NCBI RefSeq assembly: GCF_000276665.1
Contig: NW_004955416.1
Span: 3,432,542 to 3,496,541, forward strand
DNA length: 64,000 bases
From: Chinchilla lanigera
Taxonomy: Eukaryota; Chordata; Mammalia; Rodentia; Chinchillidae
Direction of reading: 5' to 3'
In this document: in pieces, positions 1-11,554 of the stretch
How the letters are laid out: each line of letters opens with the position of its first letter
How positions within the stretch are numbered: the stretch's first letter is position 1
Notes under the pieces: model-generated
Told to the model about the DNA's origin: nothing
The model's database searches: none
What the model saw: the letters and a program-made list of their open reading frames with translations, nothing else
Program-made: the position numbers and the translations under genes

Positions 1-879
1 CATGATGGAAAAAAACGCTGAACTCTGATGGGCCTGAGTGAGAAGCATGGCTTAAATAAATTAGTGACTTACAGACTGTAATATTTATATAACACTGAGC
101 CTTTAGCTGAATCATCTGTAAAATGAAGCCTCCCACTGTGTGATGTTCTTGAAATGGCGATGTAGGCTGTGGAAGCACTATACACAGATCAGGCACCAGT
201 AAAGCTGTTCCATCATTTCTGAGTAGGCAAATCTTATTCATTCTTCAGGATGCAACCCAGGTAGCACCTTTTGCATAAAGTGTGCACTGATTGCTGCCGC
301 TACGATGCAATCTTTTCCTCTAAACTTTCATCTCACTTTGCCTTTCTTTATCACATGGTGAATGCATTATTAATATACACAACATACAGGCTCCAACTGA
401 GTTTCAGATGGTGGCAAGAGTTGAAATAAAGGGCAGAGGCCTGCCCTGGGCATCTATGAGTAGGGATTGGTTGCATGAGTCTCCTGTTTTCTCCAGAGAG
501 CAAACTCAGATTTATCCTTTTCCAAGTCTCAGTACACTACTTCTATATTCATAATTTCGTTTGTTTTCTTGAAGAAGATCCTGGTTAAACAGGTGTTGGT
601 CCCCAAAAGAGCCTGAGCAGCACCTGGGTGAGAGGAAGAAGAAGGAGATGGTGGCAGTACTGCAGAAGTGTCTCTCTGTCAAAGCCTGGAGCTACAGGCA
701 CTGCGCAGACAAGAAACACGAGACTGGAAACACTGTGCAATTTGGGATCTGGCTAACAGGATGTCGCGAAAGTTGAGTGTATGTCCATAATCCAGAGCTA
801 TTTTGGCATCATAAGGATTAGAAACTACAGAAACATGTATTCAGCAGCAGTATCCTGAATATGGAGTTGGCATTCTCTT
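1..879. other. Non-coding stretch, nothing recognised
   Basis: No coding region, RNA gene or repeat family that I recognise. Reading frames on both strands are short. The base composition is moderately AT-rich, like the rest of the window. Very old, diverged repeats could be present and missed by eye. Confidence 0.5.
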
Positions 880-884
880 TAGGG

Positions 885-1530
885 ATACTAATTCCACTGC
901 CAGCTTCTCATCAAGTTCAATACCCCTTTTTTAAGAAGCCTGCTCTGATCACCTTTTCTACTACCAGTCTCTGTCTTGTTTTCCCTTATTTGTCATTGTC
1001 TCTGCCTTTTCTTGCAATCACTTTCTCCCTACACTCACACACACACACACACACAGTACTAAGGTGAGGCATTTCCTGTCAATTCATCACTCATCTCTAA
1101 AAGAAAAGGGATACTTAGCTTATGGGAAGTATTCAGTATCTGAGGGATAAAAAATGTGATGACTTCCTAAGGGGCTTCACAAAGAAAGACAAAATAAGAG
1201 GACATCAACATAGAGGAAGAAAGGCAAGCTAGAAGCCTTCTAGTAACTGAATCTAACAACTTGGTTTATGAGCGTATAGAGAACACTCTTCAGGCTCTGG
1301 CAGGAATGAAGGGCATGCTCCTGTCTAGAGGACTTGGGGGAGAAGATGAGAAATTTGAGCCACAGTGGCTAGGAAGATCTTGGGGTAACTAGGTTTTATG
1401 TGTACTTAAGTTGCTTCTGTAGATCTTATCTCCCCCATGAGACTCTTAGAAGGTAGAACACATTCTTAGATTGCTCAAAGGACCTAATATAAGATCAAAC
1501 AAAAATGTGTGCTGAATTAAAGAATGAATG
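885..1530 (+). mobile_element. L2 LINE 3' fragments, interrupted
   Basis: Two pieces resemble the L2 3' region in the same orientation. The first (about 890-1025) has the 'aagaagcctgctctgatcacc' type motif. The second (about 1420-1530) has 'ctcccccatgagactcttag', and ends in a GAATGAATGAAAGAAT tail like the L2 terminal repeat. The sequence between them (1056-1420) is not recognisable, so it is either diverged L2 or a later insertion. The element is ancient, non-functional and strongly decayed. Confidence 0.45.
1036..1055. repeat. (AC)n microsatellite
   Basis: Short uninterrupted AC dinucleotide run, about nine units. Confidence 0.9.
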
Positions 1531-1634
1531 AAAGAATAAGCAGATATCTGATTTTGTTCTGTGCAAATTATATATTAGAAAAGCAACATGATGAAACAGA
1601 AATGTTTGCTTAATAAAAAAGTTGATTTTTTCAA

Positions 1635-1649
1635 CATAATTATGTTTTA
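1635..1649. repeat. Left target-site duplication of twin-primed L1
   Basis: CATAATTATGTTTTA here is repeated exactly at 2515-2529. The two copies bracket the inverted L1 insertion. A 15-bp duplication is the usual size for L1 endonuclease-primed integration. Confidence 0.9.
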
Positions 1650-2514
1650 TTTTTTTTATTTTTTTTTTATTTTAAGGATAAAAGGAGGGAAACATTAACA
1701 GACATACAACATTTTACAACATATCACAAGCACAATACAGACAATACAGAGTTACAAACAAAGTGGTAGGAAATTAACAATGGTGGTTGTATTACATATT
1801 GATATCTTCAAAGTGGCTTCTCATGAAAACAGATATAGACATGCAATACTGGTCAACCAAAGACTCATTGACAGTTTCTTTCAGCATAGAAACAGCAGAT
1901 AGAAGAACAACCATGTTATCTATCCTGTATATACATACATACAAAATTTCTCCTTCTTTCCCTTCTCTTTTCCCACATCCCAGAAGCCCTTTACTCTTCG
2001 GTGGTTTCCTATCATTTCACAGTGTCTATCATACCTCCGAGTTTAAATTAACTCTTTCAAGTTTTACACTAGTGACACAATGCGGTGCTTGCACATGTAT
2101 GTTTGATTTATTTCACTTATGAGTATGGTCTCTAGTTGTGACCATTTAAATATAAAGGCCTCGAGTTTATCTTTCTTTACAGCTGAGTAATATTCCATTA
2201 TATAAAAGTACCATAATTTGTGATCTCAATATTAAACCAGAAACACTAAATCTATTGGAAGAGAAAGTAGGTAAAAACCTCGAAGACATAGGGGTAGGCA
2301 GAGAGTTCATGAATAAAAACCAAATTGCACGTGAAACACTTGAAAGAATCAACAACTGGGATCTCATCCTACTGAAAAGTTTCTGCACATCTAAAGAAAT
2401 CACCAGCAGAGTCAAAAGAAAACCAACAAACTTGGAAAAAATTTTAGCTGATTGTCCCTCAGACAAAGGGCTTCTATCTAGAACATATAAAGAATTAAAA
2501 AATTTCAGCCCCTC
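1650..2514 (-). mobile_element. L1 insertion with inverted 5' segment (twin priming)
   Basis: The part at 1650-2212 is an L1 3' end on the minus strand: a T-rich run (the reversed poly(A) tail), a 3' UTR matching the copies near 19.5, 43 and 62 kb, then the last codons of ORF2 (the region after the 'YYSA' motif). The part at about 2216-2514 is ORF2 from further upstream, but on the plus strand: its frame reads KPETLNLLEEKVGKNLEDIG and continues through the INNWDLILLKSFC and YKELKNFSPS motifs of the ORF2 C-terminal region. Opposite orientations of adjacent ORF2 pieces within one perfect 15-bp duplication are the signature of twin priming. The copy is strongly 5'-truncated and dead. Confidence 0.9.
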
Positions 2515-2529
2515 CATAATTATGTTTTA
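2515..2529. repeat. Right target-site duplication of twin-primed L1
   Basis: Exact second copy of the 15-bp CATAATTATGTTTTA found at 1635-1649. Confidence 0.9.
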
Positions 2530-3362
2530 AAATTTTTCTATAGTATGTCCTCAGAAAGCATCCAGTAGAAGGAAAGTTCCTTACTCTGAAGTTGAAAACA
2601 TCTCCTTTTGCCGCAAAATGACACGAGACACAAACACAAATAACTATAGCTCATAACTTAGGAACCACAAATATTTACAAATATGCAAGCCAAGGCTCAT
2701 CAAAATATCAGTGTAATTATTGGCAAATTGTATACCATACAAATGCTTGCAACCAAACAAAATAAACTCCACTGTGGGTGCTTGCCACAATTTCACTTAA
2801 CTGCTTCCTGTAAGTGTCACTTAGTCTCTTGGGTTTTGTTGGGTTGGATTTATAGTACAGTCAGAGGCAGCCCAAGGCTGCTCCCAGTCCTGTGTACAGA
2901 TGGCCTCTCCTGGATTTTGCACAGCTTGCTCCGTTCCACATTGCTGGGGGCTGGTGGTCTCAAATCAGAGGGAGCGCTGACTTTCTGGCCCAAGGATGCT
3001 TGTGCTGCTGGTCACAGGGCCAGGAAGTGCTTATTTCTCATTCCTTACCCCCGTGCTGCTGGTTGCTGGTTGGAGGGAATGCATAAAATTAGGCTGAAGG
3101 CCAAGAGGATGTGTAGTTTAACCCATGCCCTCCTATCAGGATCTTCCATATGGGTATCCTGCAAGCTTCAGAGGATCTTTCTGAAAATACAGACAATAAT
3201 TTTTTTTAGAAAACAGGCAGAGATTAGTAAAATTGTGATAACTTAGAAATTGTCTTTGAAAATTAATCCTTTCATGGACTATGTTTATGAAAAAGTCTTG
3301 GGTCATATATTTTCAACATTATTCAAATTATTTTCAAAAATTCCCTCAAGGCCCATCTGAGA
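2530..3362. other. Non-coding stretch with a GC-richer patch
   Basis: A patch at about 2860-3110 is noticeably richer in G and C than its surroundings. It carries a plus-strand frame of 187 codons (2683-3246). The frame shows no domain, no splice-site context I can argue for and no repeat similarity, so I do not call it a gene. The origin of the patch is unknown. Confidence 0.4.
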
Positions 3363-3400
3363 GTGTGTGTGTGTGTGTGTGTGTGTCTGTGCATGTGTGT
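3363..3400. repeat. (TG)n microsatellite
   Basis: TG run of about 12 units (3363-3386) followed by a short interrupted TG tract. On the minus strand it creates spurious Thr-His repeat frames. Confidence 0.9.
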
Positions 3401-5034
3401 GTTTTCCACAAAATAAGAAAAAGGGAAGGAAACAAAGAAAAATGGATGAAAGGAAGTGAGTAAAGAGAGGAGATTGGGTGTGTGTACATGACACATAAGA
3501 GTTGGTGGAAAGTTAATAGTAATGAACACATCCTTTATTTTATGAACCTGAATGATACCAAAATGGCCAATAAAAATAAAAACATAATGCAGAAATTAAT
3601 ACTTGAAATAGAAACAAAAAGATTGAGAGTTTCCTAGCCACTTGATTTGGGATAAATAAATTTGAATATAATTCTACACTACCTACCTACCTTGCAAAAA
3701 AATTTTAATTAAATCTTTAGATCTTAAAAGTATATTCTAACTCTCCTCCTGCCACATTACATTTTCTCTCTGAAAGAGCTTAAAGTTGGAGCCAATTTAT
3801 TTTACCATTCACAATATTTCAAACTGTTGGAGGGAAAAGACTTTTTCTGCCAGGATTTACACCAAAGCAACTTGATAGCCTTTCTCAAGAAAGATCAAAT
3901 GTGAAGAGACGACAATGAAAATTGTGCAGTGTACCCATCTCTCTGCAACTGGTCAAGTGAAAAGGAATCTGTGTCGTTGCTTTTGGGAGCATTTTCAAAT
4001 GTTCAGAAAAAACAGTTGAGCCCAGAGCTTCTGGCCTGCCATGCTGCCTCACTAACCATTTGTTTTCTCATCTAAAACTCTTAAGAGAATAAAAAGGCAA
4101 ACATAACCGTACACCCCTCCTCTTTCAAATGGGGTAGCCATGCCAGATAGTCTGAGTAACTTATTCAGCCCAAGGCTAATAAGCTGAACAACTTGTTTTG
4201 GCTAGACATTCCTTGTCTCCATATGGAACTGCTTGTGTGAGTTTTTAGACTATTATGTGGTCAACTCGAGGATGTGAGACCAAGAAAAAAAAGTTCTCAG
4301 CACTTTCCTTTTCTCTCCTATAAATCCACTTTCAAGGCTAAAGTAAACTGCATGGATTGCCCAAATCCTTAGGCGGAAGACTTCACAGAACGTCCCATAA
4401 GCACCATCTTTAATGTTTTGAAGGCATGCCTCTTAAATTGGACTAAATTTACTGATAAATCCACCATATCTAACCTTGCCTATTTTGTATCTAGCCTTGG
4501 GGACTTCTTTAGAAAGAAGGCATATTTTCACTGAACCAAAGTAAATCTTAATTACATATTTGCTTACCATAGAGAGCTATTTTGCCTCTCAATGGGGATC
4601 TGACAAAAGGTGGAAAGTGGGTTACTGAGACATATTTGATTGAAATCTATCAGAAGTAATGCAAAGAAAGATAAAGCCTCTTTAAATTTTCAGATAATTT
4701 TCAGTTTAGCACCCTTGGCTCTCCAGAGTTCTTTGTGTAGAATACCTTACCAGGACCGTATGTCAGAATATTCTTGGGTGCTTCTTACATCAGGTAGGTC
4801 CCTACCTCAACAGACTAATTCAATAATTATTAAGTGCTCAGGTTCCTCCTGTTTTTAAAAGTCCATACGTGACTTTTAAAGTTATTCCAAAGTGCTTATA
4901 GTAGTGAGCTATTATCCCTTCATAATTCTTAGTAGTTTTCCTATAAGAAATTAATCCAGGAAACTTAACTCATTTTGCTGGCTCTGTAGGAAGTCAGGAA
5001 TCTTCAGCAAGAGGCACCATGAATTCACTTACTA
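3401..5034. other. Non-coding stretch, nothing recognised
   Basis: No gene, RNA or repeat recognised. The sequence is of ordinary complexity, with scattered short frames only. Confidence 0.5.
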
Positions 5035-5115
5035 TTTCATTTATTTAGTCAAACATTCACTGAGCAGCTTTTACATGCTAATCTCTGAGCTGTATGCTAG
5101 GGATAAAAGTTTGTA
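5035..5115 (-). mobile_element. L2-like 3' fragment
   Basis: The stretch resembles the antisense L2 tail: a TCATTTATTTAGTCAAACATT start followed by an 'actgagcagcttttacatgc' type segment. It is very short and diverged. Confidence 0.35.
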
Positions 5116-5569
5116 TAACTACTATAATCACGGCACTGTAGATCCCATTCCCTCAGTGCTGCTGCTTTGACCATCCACGCTGAGTAACTGTCCATGATGC
5201 CAACTTCCTAGAGATTCCACAGTCAAAGGCCACTGGTATGCATTTCATCTTCCATTTCAAATGTCAGGAAAGTACATGTGAGCATATTGGTCATGCACCA
5301 AGTGCCCAAAGATTTCTGCTTTGTGCTTCCCTTTTCAAAGTATGTTTTAATAAAATATAACATGCTTGGGGGGAAAGCCCCAAAATTTTTTACAGTGGTT
5401 AACAAATCATTTTAAAGCAAACACTCATAAATCCACTTAGAGTGACAAAGACCATAACAAGCTCCTTAGCAACACCCTCCTCCAATGACACTTCAAAATC
5501 AAGACTCCTTTCTTCCAGAAGTAGTGACTCCCCTGACGGTGAACTTCATGTGAATAAGGATCATATAGT

Positions 5570-6480
5570 ATCTTCTCTTTTATGTATCGCTACTTGCACA
5601 TAATATATTTTAAAATGTAATCCATGTTGTTGCAGTAATTCTAATTTGTTTTCATTGTTGTATAGCACTCCACTGCATGAATTTGCCATAGTTTCTTTAG
5701 CTATTCTATTATTGGTGGACATTTGGGGTATTTATATTTTTCTGTCTATAACAAATGTTTCTAATAACAGTAGGGTTCTAGGTTACAGGGTATATTTATA
5801 CAGTCAATTGCAATATGTATTACCAAGCTGTATTCCAAACTGGATGAATTTAATTTACTGTAACAAGCAGCTGGAGAATATCCATTCCTTTGCATGTTTG
5901 CTACCATTATTGTTCTTTAAACATTTTGATAAAGCTGGAGAGTACAATTTTTTCTATTGTAGTATCTTTCAAAAATTATATAGGTTTGTCATTTATATAG
6001 CACTCTATATTCAAGTGGAATTTTATTTTTGCATGTAATATGACAAATGATCCAACTTTTATACGAATTCCCAAAGCCAAATTTATTGAAAGGGGGCTGG
6101 GGATTTAGCTCAGCGGCAAAGCACCTGCCTGGCAAGCGCAAGGTCGTGAGTTCGGTTCCCGGTACCGGAGAAAAACAAACAAACAAAAAAAAACAAATTT
6201 ATTGAAAGCTCTTTACTACATATGATTTACCATTTCACATTTATCACCAAAAAAGTGTCCACATATGTTTACAAATCTCTTTTTCTTAAAATTAGGGGCT
6301 AAGTACTTTAAAAATTTTCCTGGAAATTAATTAAAATTGAATTGGATTTTTGAAACAGTTATAGGGAAATTGACCCAAATTGAATATTTTCATCATTTAA
6401 CTTGTATTTCTCTATTTACTAGGTCTTTTTAATATCTTTCAATAAATGTAAATAATTTTATTTGTATATTTTGTTAATTT
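5570..6480 (-). mobile_element. Old L1M ORF2/3' remnant, split by an ID SINE
   Basis: Reading the minus strand, the segment follows L1 ORF2 from the region around a 'CCCAAAGCCAAATTTATTG' equivalent (6070-6090) down to the ORF2 end near 5650 (antisense 'gtatagcactccactgcatg'). The ID SINE at 6093-6193 interrupts it. All frames are broken by stops and indels. Confidence 0.65.
6078..6208 (+). mobile_element. ID SINE with 15-bp target duplications
   Basis: The SINE body (about 6093-6193) starts GGGGCTGGGGATTTAGCTC and has intact-looking RNA polymerase III A box (TAGCTCAGCGG) and B box (GAGTTCGGTTCCC) segments inherited from its tRNA ancestor. It ends GGTACCGGAG and an (AAAC)n/A tail. CAAATTTATTGAAAG at 6078-6092 is repeated exactly at 6194-6208. 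The perfect flanks and the intact boxes and CpGs suggest a recent insertion. Confidence 0.95.
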
Positions 6481-6953
6481 ATCACTAGTTTTTTAGGATA
6501 TAGGTATTAATTTAACTGGAATACATCAACTTTTAAAGTCCAATTTACTGAAGTATAATTTATATGCAAAATATTCACTTTTTAAGTGTATAATTTAACT
6601 AATGGTTAGTCATGAAACCAGCACCACAATTACCAAAAAGCAGAACATTTCTGTTGATGCAAAATAGTGCCTGTGCTTCTTTGTTATGCCGTTTCCTTCC
6701 CCATCCTCTAGTTCATCTAAATTGTTTCTGATGTTTTGTCTTTTCTCAAATATTAAATAATTAATATATAGGATCTAGCTTATGTGTTTTGCTCTCTCAA
6801 TTAGCATAATGCTTTTAAAATGTTGCCATATTTTTGTGTGTATCAGTAATTCAGTCCTAATTATTGCTGCATACAAAAAAAAAGCGTGTTCTGGTTTTAG
6901 ATGGAATTGCATTGAAATCTTAGAAATAAAAACTATTTTAAAATTGAAAATAT

Positions 6954-7084
6954 CTTGACTCTTTCTTTTTGTTTTTGTTTTTTTTTTGGTTTTTCTCCGG
7001 TAGCGGGAACCGAAGTCACGACCTTGCGCTTGCCAGGCAGGCACTTGTGCCGCTGAGCTAAATCCCCAGCCCCTTGACTCTTTC
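6954..7084 (-). mobile_element. ID SINE, antisense, with 12-bp target duplications
   Basis: The body is at about 6966-7072 on the minus strand. On the plus strand it starts with its T-rich tail and ends with CTAAATCCCCAGCCCC. CTTGACTCTTTC occurs at 6954-6965 and again at 7073-7084. The A and B box regions are recognisable. It inserted into the older L1M copy. Confidence 0.95.
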
Positions 7085-7640
7085 AATCCATGAACATAGT
7101 TTATCTCTCAACTTATTTAACTGTTTCAATAGTCAATATTTTGAAGTTTTAAGCACTTCAATGATACACATAAATGCTAGATTTATCCCTAAATATTTTA
7201 CACTTGCAGCTATTATAAAAGACATTGTAAGGCACTGTTTCCTTTTATTTCAATTATTCATTGTTAGGAGATAGAATTTCAATGAATTAATTTGTGTTCT
7301 TGTTTTGGTGATGTTGCTAAACTTCTTACTTCTCACAGAGATTTTTGTACCTTTTTGAGAAATATCTGACTTAAGTTTCTTGCCAATAAAGATAATTTTA
7401 TTATTTTACTTCTTTATCTCTTATCTGCATTTTAAATTTTTTTCTGGATGATATTACAAAATAGCAACATTAAAGCATTGTTTTCATTAATTGCTATTTG
7501 TAGAGAGAAATATTTATAAATGCATACCAACCTACCTTGCTAAAGCCTTTTATCAGTTCTAAAAATTAGCTAGGGAAGTTTTAAATATTTAACATGGACA
7601 ATTATATCATCTGCAGATAATAATCGTTTCACTTTTTCTT

Positions 7641-7657
7641 ATATATATATATATATT
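7641..7657. repeat. (TA)n short tract
   Basis: Short TA run lying inside the antisense L1M remnant. Confidence 0.7.
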
Positions 7658-7685
7658 TTAGACCAGTTTCTTTCAATTTCACAAC

Positions 7686-8139
7686 TCATTTTTTTCAGGC
7701 CATGAAATCATTTTAGAAAAAAAATTGAGAAATCCTCTACAAATATCTTTTTATGTAAGGTGTGCAATTTCAAGAGAGGTATGATGAAGAGGAGGTCAGA
7801 GTAGAAAATGACAGTGATATTAACTGATTGAGATTAAACTGTCTTCAATGTGAAAGTGATACAAAACACAAAAACATGTAAATAAATTTCACAGGCCCCT
7901 TCCATTTCCCAGGGACATTGAAGTGATCAGTGAAAAACAAAAAATATGTACATACATATGTATATATCACATATATCAAATATATTATAAATATATTTAT
8001 ATACATATTCATCAGGCTAGATTTAGAAAATGGAATCCTTATGGCCAAATTATAGTTTAAAACAAGAGCATCACTATGTATAATGGCCATTTCATGATGA
8101 CAAAAGAATAATTTTACCCAAAAGATAAAATAAACCTAA
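7686..8139. other. Non-coding AT-rich stretch, nothing recognised
   Basis: It lies between two L1M remnants and may be diverged LINE. No coding or RNA feature can be supported. Confidence 0.4.
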
Positions 8140-9440
8140 ATGTGTATGAATCTATTCATATCATATAAACATCTCTAAAACAAAATAGAAAAGAAAATAA
8201 AGAGCAAAACACACCAGTCCATAATAATATTTGGAAATTCAAATACATTGCTTTGCATAACTGATGTTCAATAAAAATTTAGAAAATTTGAGCACTATAT
8301 TCAAAAGAAGTAACTCAATTTAAACACTTAGAATACTATACTAATCCCTAAATGATATATAATAATGCGGCACATTTTTCTCATCATAACATAATTAAAT
8401 TAGACATCAAAACAAAAAGCAACTCTATAATCACTGTATTTTATGTTATATTAATCAGATGGAAAAAAATTAAATGCAGCCTACTTTAAATGATAGTAAA
8501 AATACTACATGTCAATTCAGGGTGTGCAATTGAAAGAATTTTAAGTTTTAATTTATAACCGTAATTGAGCACACTGAAAAAAAAAGGTAGCATGAATGTC
8601 AGTGATCTGCACATGCATTCCAAGTAATTAGATAAAGCACAAAAAATTAAAACTACCAAAAGAGAAGGAAGGAAATAATATCAGATTAGAACGTAGGGGG
8701 CTGGGGATTTAGCTCAGTCGCAAAGTGCCTGCCTGGCAAGCGCAAGGTTGTGAGCTCGATTCCCAGTACCAGAAAAAAACCAAGGGAAAAAAAAAGATTA
8801 GAATGTAGTTAAACAGACAGAATGTGAAAATATAGAGATCAGCTGTCATAAGTGGATTCTTTGAAGCATTAACAGATTTGATACACCACAGGCAGACTGA
8901 ACAAATACAAAGTTATAAAATTAACAACAGCAGAATGAAAAGGGATCTCTATAAAGTTTACATTTTCATGAGAGAATATTAAAAAATATTGTTAATAAAT
9001 TTTAAAATTTGCATAAATTTGATAAATATGTAGACATGAAACTTGCCAAAATCACAAGAAAAATTAGAAAATCTGAATAATCCTATATTTTCTAAAATCA
9101 AATGTATAATGAAAAACTCTCAGTTAGAAAACTCCAAGCCCTGATGGTATTACAGGTGAATTCTACCAAGTATATAAAGAAAATATCAATTGGGCACAAA
9201 TTCTTACAAAGCATAACAAAAGGGAATACTATCAACTACAGTTTCATGAAACTAAAATAACTTAAGTCCAAAACCTGACTAAAACATTAGAAGAAAGTAA
9301 AAGTACTGGAAAATCACAAACATGAAAACAAATGGAAGATTTCCAAGCAGAATATTAGTAATCTAATCCAGCAGTACATAAAATAGTGGTGCATTTATGG
9401 GAAGTCAATTTTCAGTGAATCTCTTACATTTATGCATATC
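8140..9440 (+). mobile_element. Degenerate L1M ORF2 on the plus strand
   Basis: The clearest part is 9118-9400. It follows the reverse-transcriptase N-terminal region of L1 ORF2: 'aactccaagccctgatggta' (PSPDG-like), 'gaattctaccaagtatataa' (EFYQ-like), and 'aatctaatccagcagtacat' near the end. The upstream part (8140-9117) is more diverged and is assigned by continuity. Stops and indels break every frame. An ID SINE interrupts it at 8697-8794. Confidence 0.6.
8683..8808 (+). mobile_element. ID SINE with 14-bp target duplications
   Basis: The body is at about 8697-8794. The flanks AGATTAGAACGTAG (8683-8696) and AGATTAGAATGTAG (8795-8808) differ by one C/T change at a CpG, as expected of methylated-CpG decay. 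The A box TAGCTCAGTCG and a B-box-like GAGCTCGATTCCC are visible. It is somewhat older than the ID at 6093. Confidence 0.93.
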
Positions 9441-11554
9441 CTGAGAACATACCTACAGGTTGCTATTTGTTCTAAAGTAATTTTTCATGGATGCTTATGT
9501 AGAAAATAACTGTGAAAACAAAATTAGTATCTCATTCTAAGCAAAGGCAAAGCATGCTAGGAAAGCAAATGATTTGATTTCCTTATGATCAGGGTTCCTG
9601 TTCTATAATGCAGGAGTTTGAACAAGTTTATAATAAACAATAGGAATATATATATTTATATGTATATATATATATATATATATCCAAGTTCAAAAAATCC
9701 CAAGATGAATTGCTCCCATTCCCAACATATCTGCATTTCTACCACATCAATAATGTCTTCCAGCACACGCAAGCTCATAAGGAATTCCCCATGTACAGAC
9801 TGAAAGTGAAGAGTTGAGGACAACTAGATTTCTATAAATAGACCCAAAGCATGAGAATATTTATATCCCATAAAAGTTCTCACCAAAAGGCCATTAGTAC
9901 AGTGTAAGTTCTTAATAACTAACTAAATAAAGGATGACACGCTGTAGGAATCTGGATAAGATGATTGGCAGGGAAGACCTTCAACATGGATTTAACAGAT
10001 TAATCCTTATTCTCCAAGCTCAAGGACTTGTTGGCGGAGCTATATAAAGGTCCCTGTCCTTATGTGCCAATTCAGGACAAGCTTACAGGGTTTGGTTCTG
10101 TTGGTTTGGAGGTTTTGTAGATCTAATAGGTATGCTTCCACCATGGGGCATCAAAAAGTCCAAAATAAACTCAGACCGTAACCTGACAATTTGCAGATCT
10201 TTGTGCCAAAATGTAAGTAGCAACTATAAGAATCCTAACATTTACTAGAGAAATGTTCCGAATTATCCAAGAAAATATTAGGAAGCTACTGTACAATGGG
10301 AGGTAATGAGATGGAAACAGGAAATTTCTAAAGTACCTCTTTATATTACCACATCCAAGGATCAAAAGTTAGTGAAAGCTACTACAATCATAAACAAGCA
10401 GGTCCAGCATGCTGCAGCCTCCTTCAATGAACACCTTCCTTGCTCAAATATTCCAGGGTTTGCTATGTGAAAAGGGCCAAGGTTAGGATTACTGCTCTGA
10501 CTTTGTTTCACATAACTCCCACCATGAAGTTATGATCCCCAAAACTTACAGTTTGTTCAGATTTATTCTTATGCTGTCTCATTTCTAAGTGAATTTTAAC
10601 ATGCTGTCTTTTCTTTTTCTCTTTTGGCTTCTATTTTTTAAGTTTACCACCACTATTTTTCTTTCTCTCAAATACCTTTATGTGGTAATTAGAGTACATG
10701 TTATATATCAGCAACCAAATATATATGACTAAAACCTTTAGTTTTTTTCCTAGCAATAAAGGTTTGCTCAATGGTTTCTGAGACATGCACATACTAGATA
10801 ACTGTTTCCTGCCCAATAATCATGAGTAACAGAGTACATTATTCCTGAGCTAATTACTCTATTTTGAGACAAATGGTTTGTTAATTTACCTCATGGCCAG
10901 GCTTCTGATTATAATCTCTTGACATATGCCTGAATTCAATAAAATGTTAATCACTGTAATACATTAGGGCATTTAGTAAACATGCTGTTTTTAAAGTATC
11001 TACTCTAAAACTATGTTCAGGTTGATAAATAGTAGGTTTAAGGTCTGATATTGATAGTAAATATTAAACAAAATCAACAAACTAAATGTTGATACATCTC
11101 CAAAGCTCAGGTATCCTCCAACAACTTTGGGGAAAAATAACACAGAGTAAAATTATTTGACTTGGGACTAAATCTATGGTCTCTCATCCAAAATCCTTGG
11201 GCCAAAGATCGCCAGACTGGTAACATAACATACACCTTCTTGTACATTGCCGGATATTAAACTAATGAGTGATTTCATTAATAGCACTTTAAAAATATGT
11301 AAGAATTAAACAGTCCACTGTTTGTATCAACAATAATTATTCTATTCAATAGTAGCAACCACCCAAAAATAAAACAAACAAAAAATCTAAGGATCTAAGA
11401 GATTAAAAAGAAAATGGTGGATTTTTAATAATAAAGGAATAAAAATTTCCCAGAAAATAAATGTCAAATTTTAGAAGAGAAACTGAAATATATGCAATGT
11501 CCAATTCCAAAATATCAATGATAATCTTCCTTTTACTTTCCAATGTAACTCTTT
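9441..11554. other. Non-coding stretch, nothing recognised apart from a TA tract
   Basis: No gene or RNA recognised. The segment at about 10000-10180 is less AT-rich, with a TATATAAAGG box-like string near 10040 and a CCACCATGGGGC string near 10138. I cannot link these to any transcript or processed pseudogene. Confidence 0.45.
9645..9684. repeat. (TA)n microsatellite
   Basis: Interrupted TA dinucleotide tract of about 40 bp, with one TG-containing interruption. Confidence 0.9.

Larger units (their letters stand above)
6530..7685 (-). mobile_element. Old L1M 3' UTR plus ORF2, split by an ID SINE
   Basis: The antisense 3' UTR (about 6530-6860) contains the familiar mammalian L1M landmarks 'ctgaagtataatttatatgc' and 'catgaaaccagcaccacaat'. 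ORF2 then continues from about 6870 to 7680, including antisense 'caatccatgaacatagttta' and 'ccttgctaaagccttttatc'. It is heavily mutated and has no intact frame. An ID SINE interrupts it at 6966-7072. Confidence 0.7.

Noticed and set aside
2255..2530. 91-codon plus-strand frame as an independent gene
   Set aside because: It is L1 ORF2 sequence in the inverted 5' part of a twin-primed L1 insertion.
2683..3246. 187-codon plus-strand frame
   Set aside because: It is the longest non-LINE frame, but it shows no domain, low-complexity or signal features. It has no promoter or splice context, and its composition does not look coding. It is most likely chance in a GC-richer patch.
6093..6193. Possible tRNA gene (strong A and B boxes)
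   Set aside because: It is an ID SINE. It has an A-rich tail and target duplications, lacks a proper acceptor stem, and has sister copies across the window.
10036..10150. TATATAAAGG plus a downstream CCACCATGG as a promoter and start codon
   Set aside because: The frame after the ATG is short, there is no CpG-rich context, and nothing else supports a gene here.
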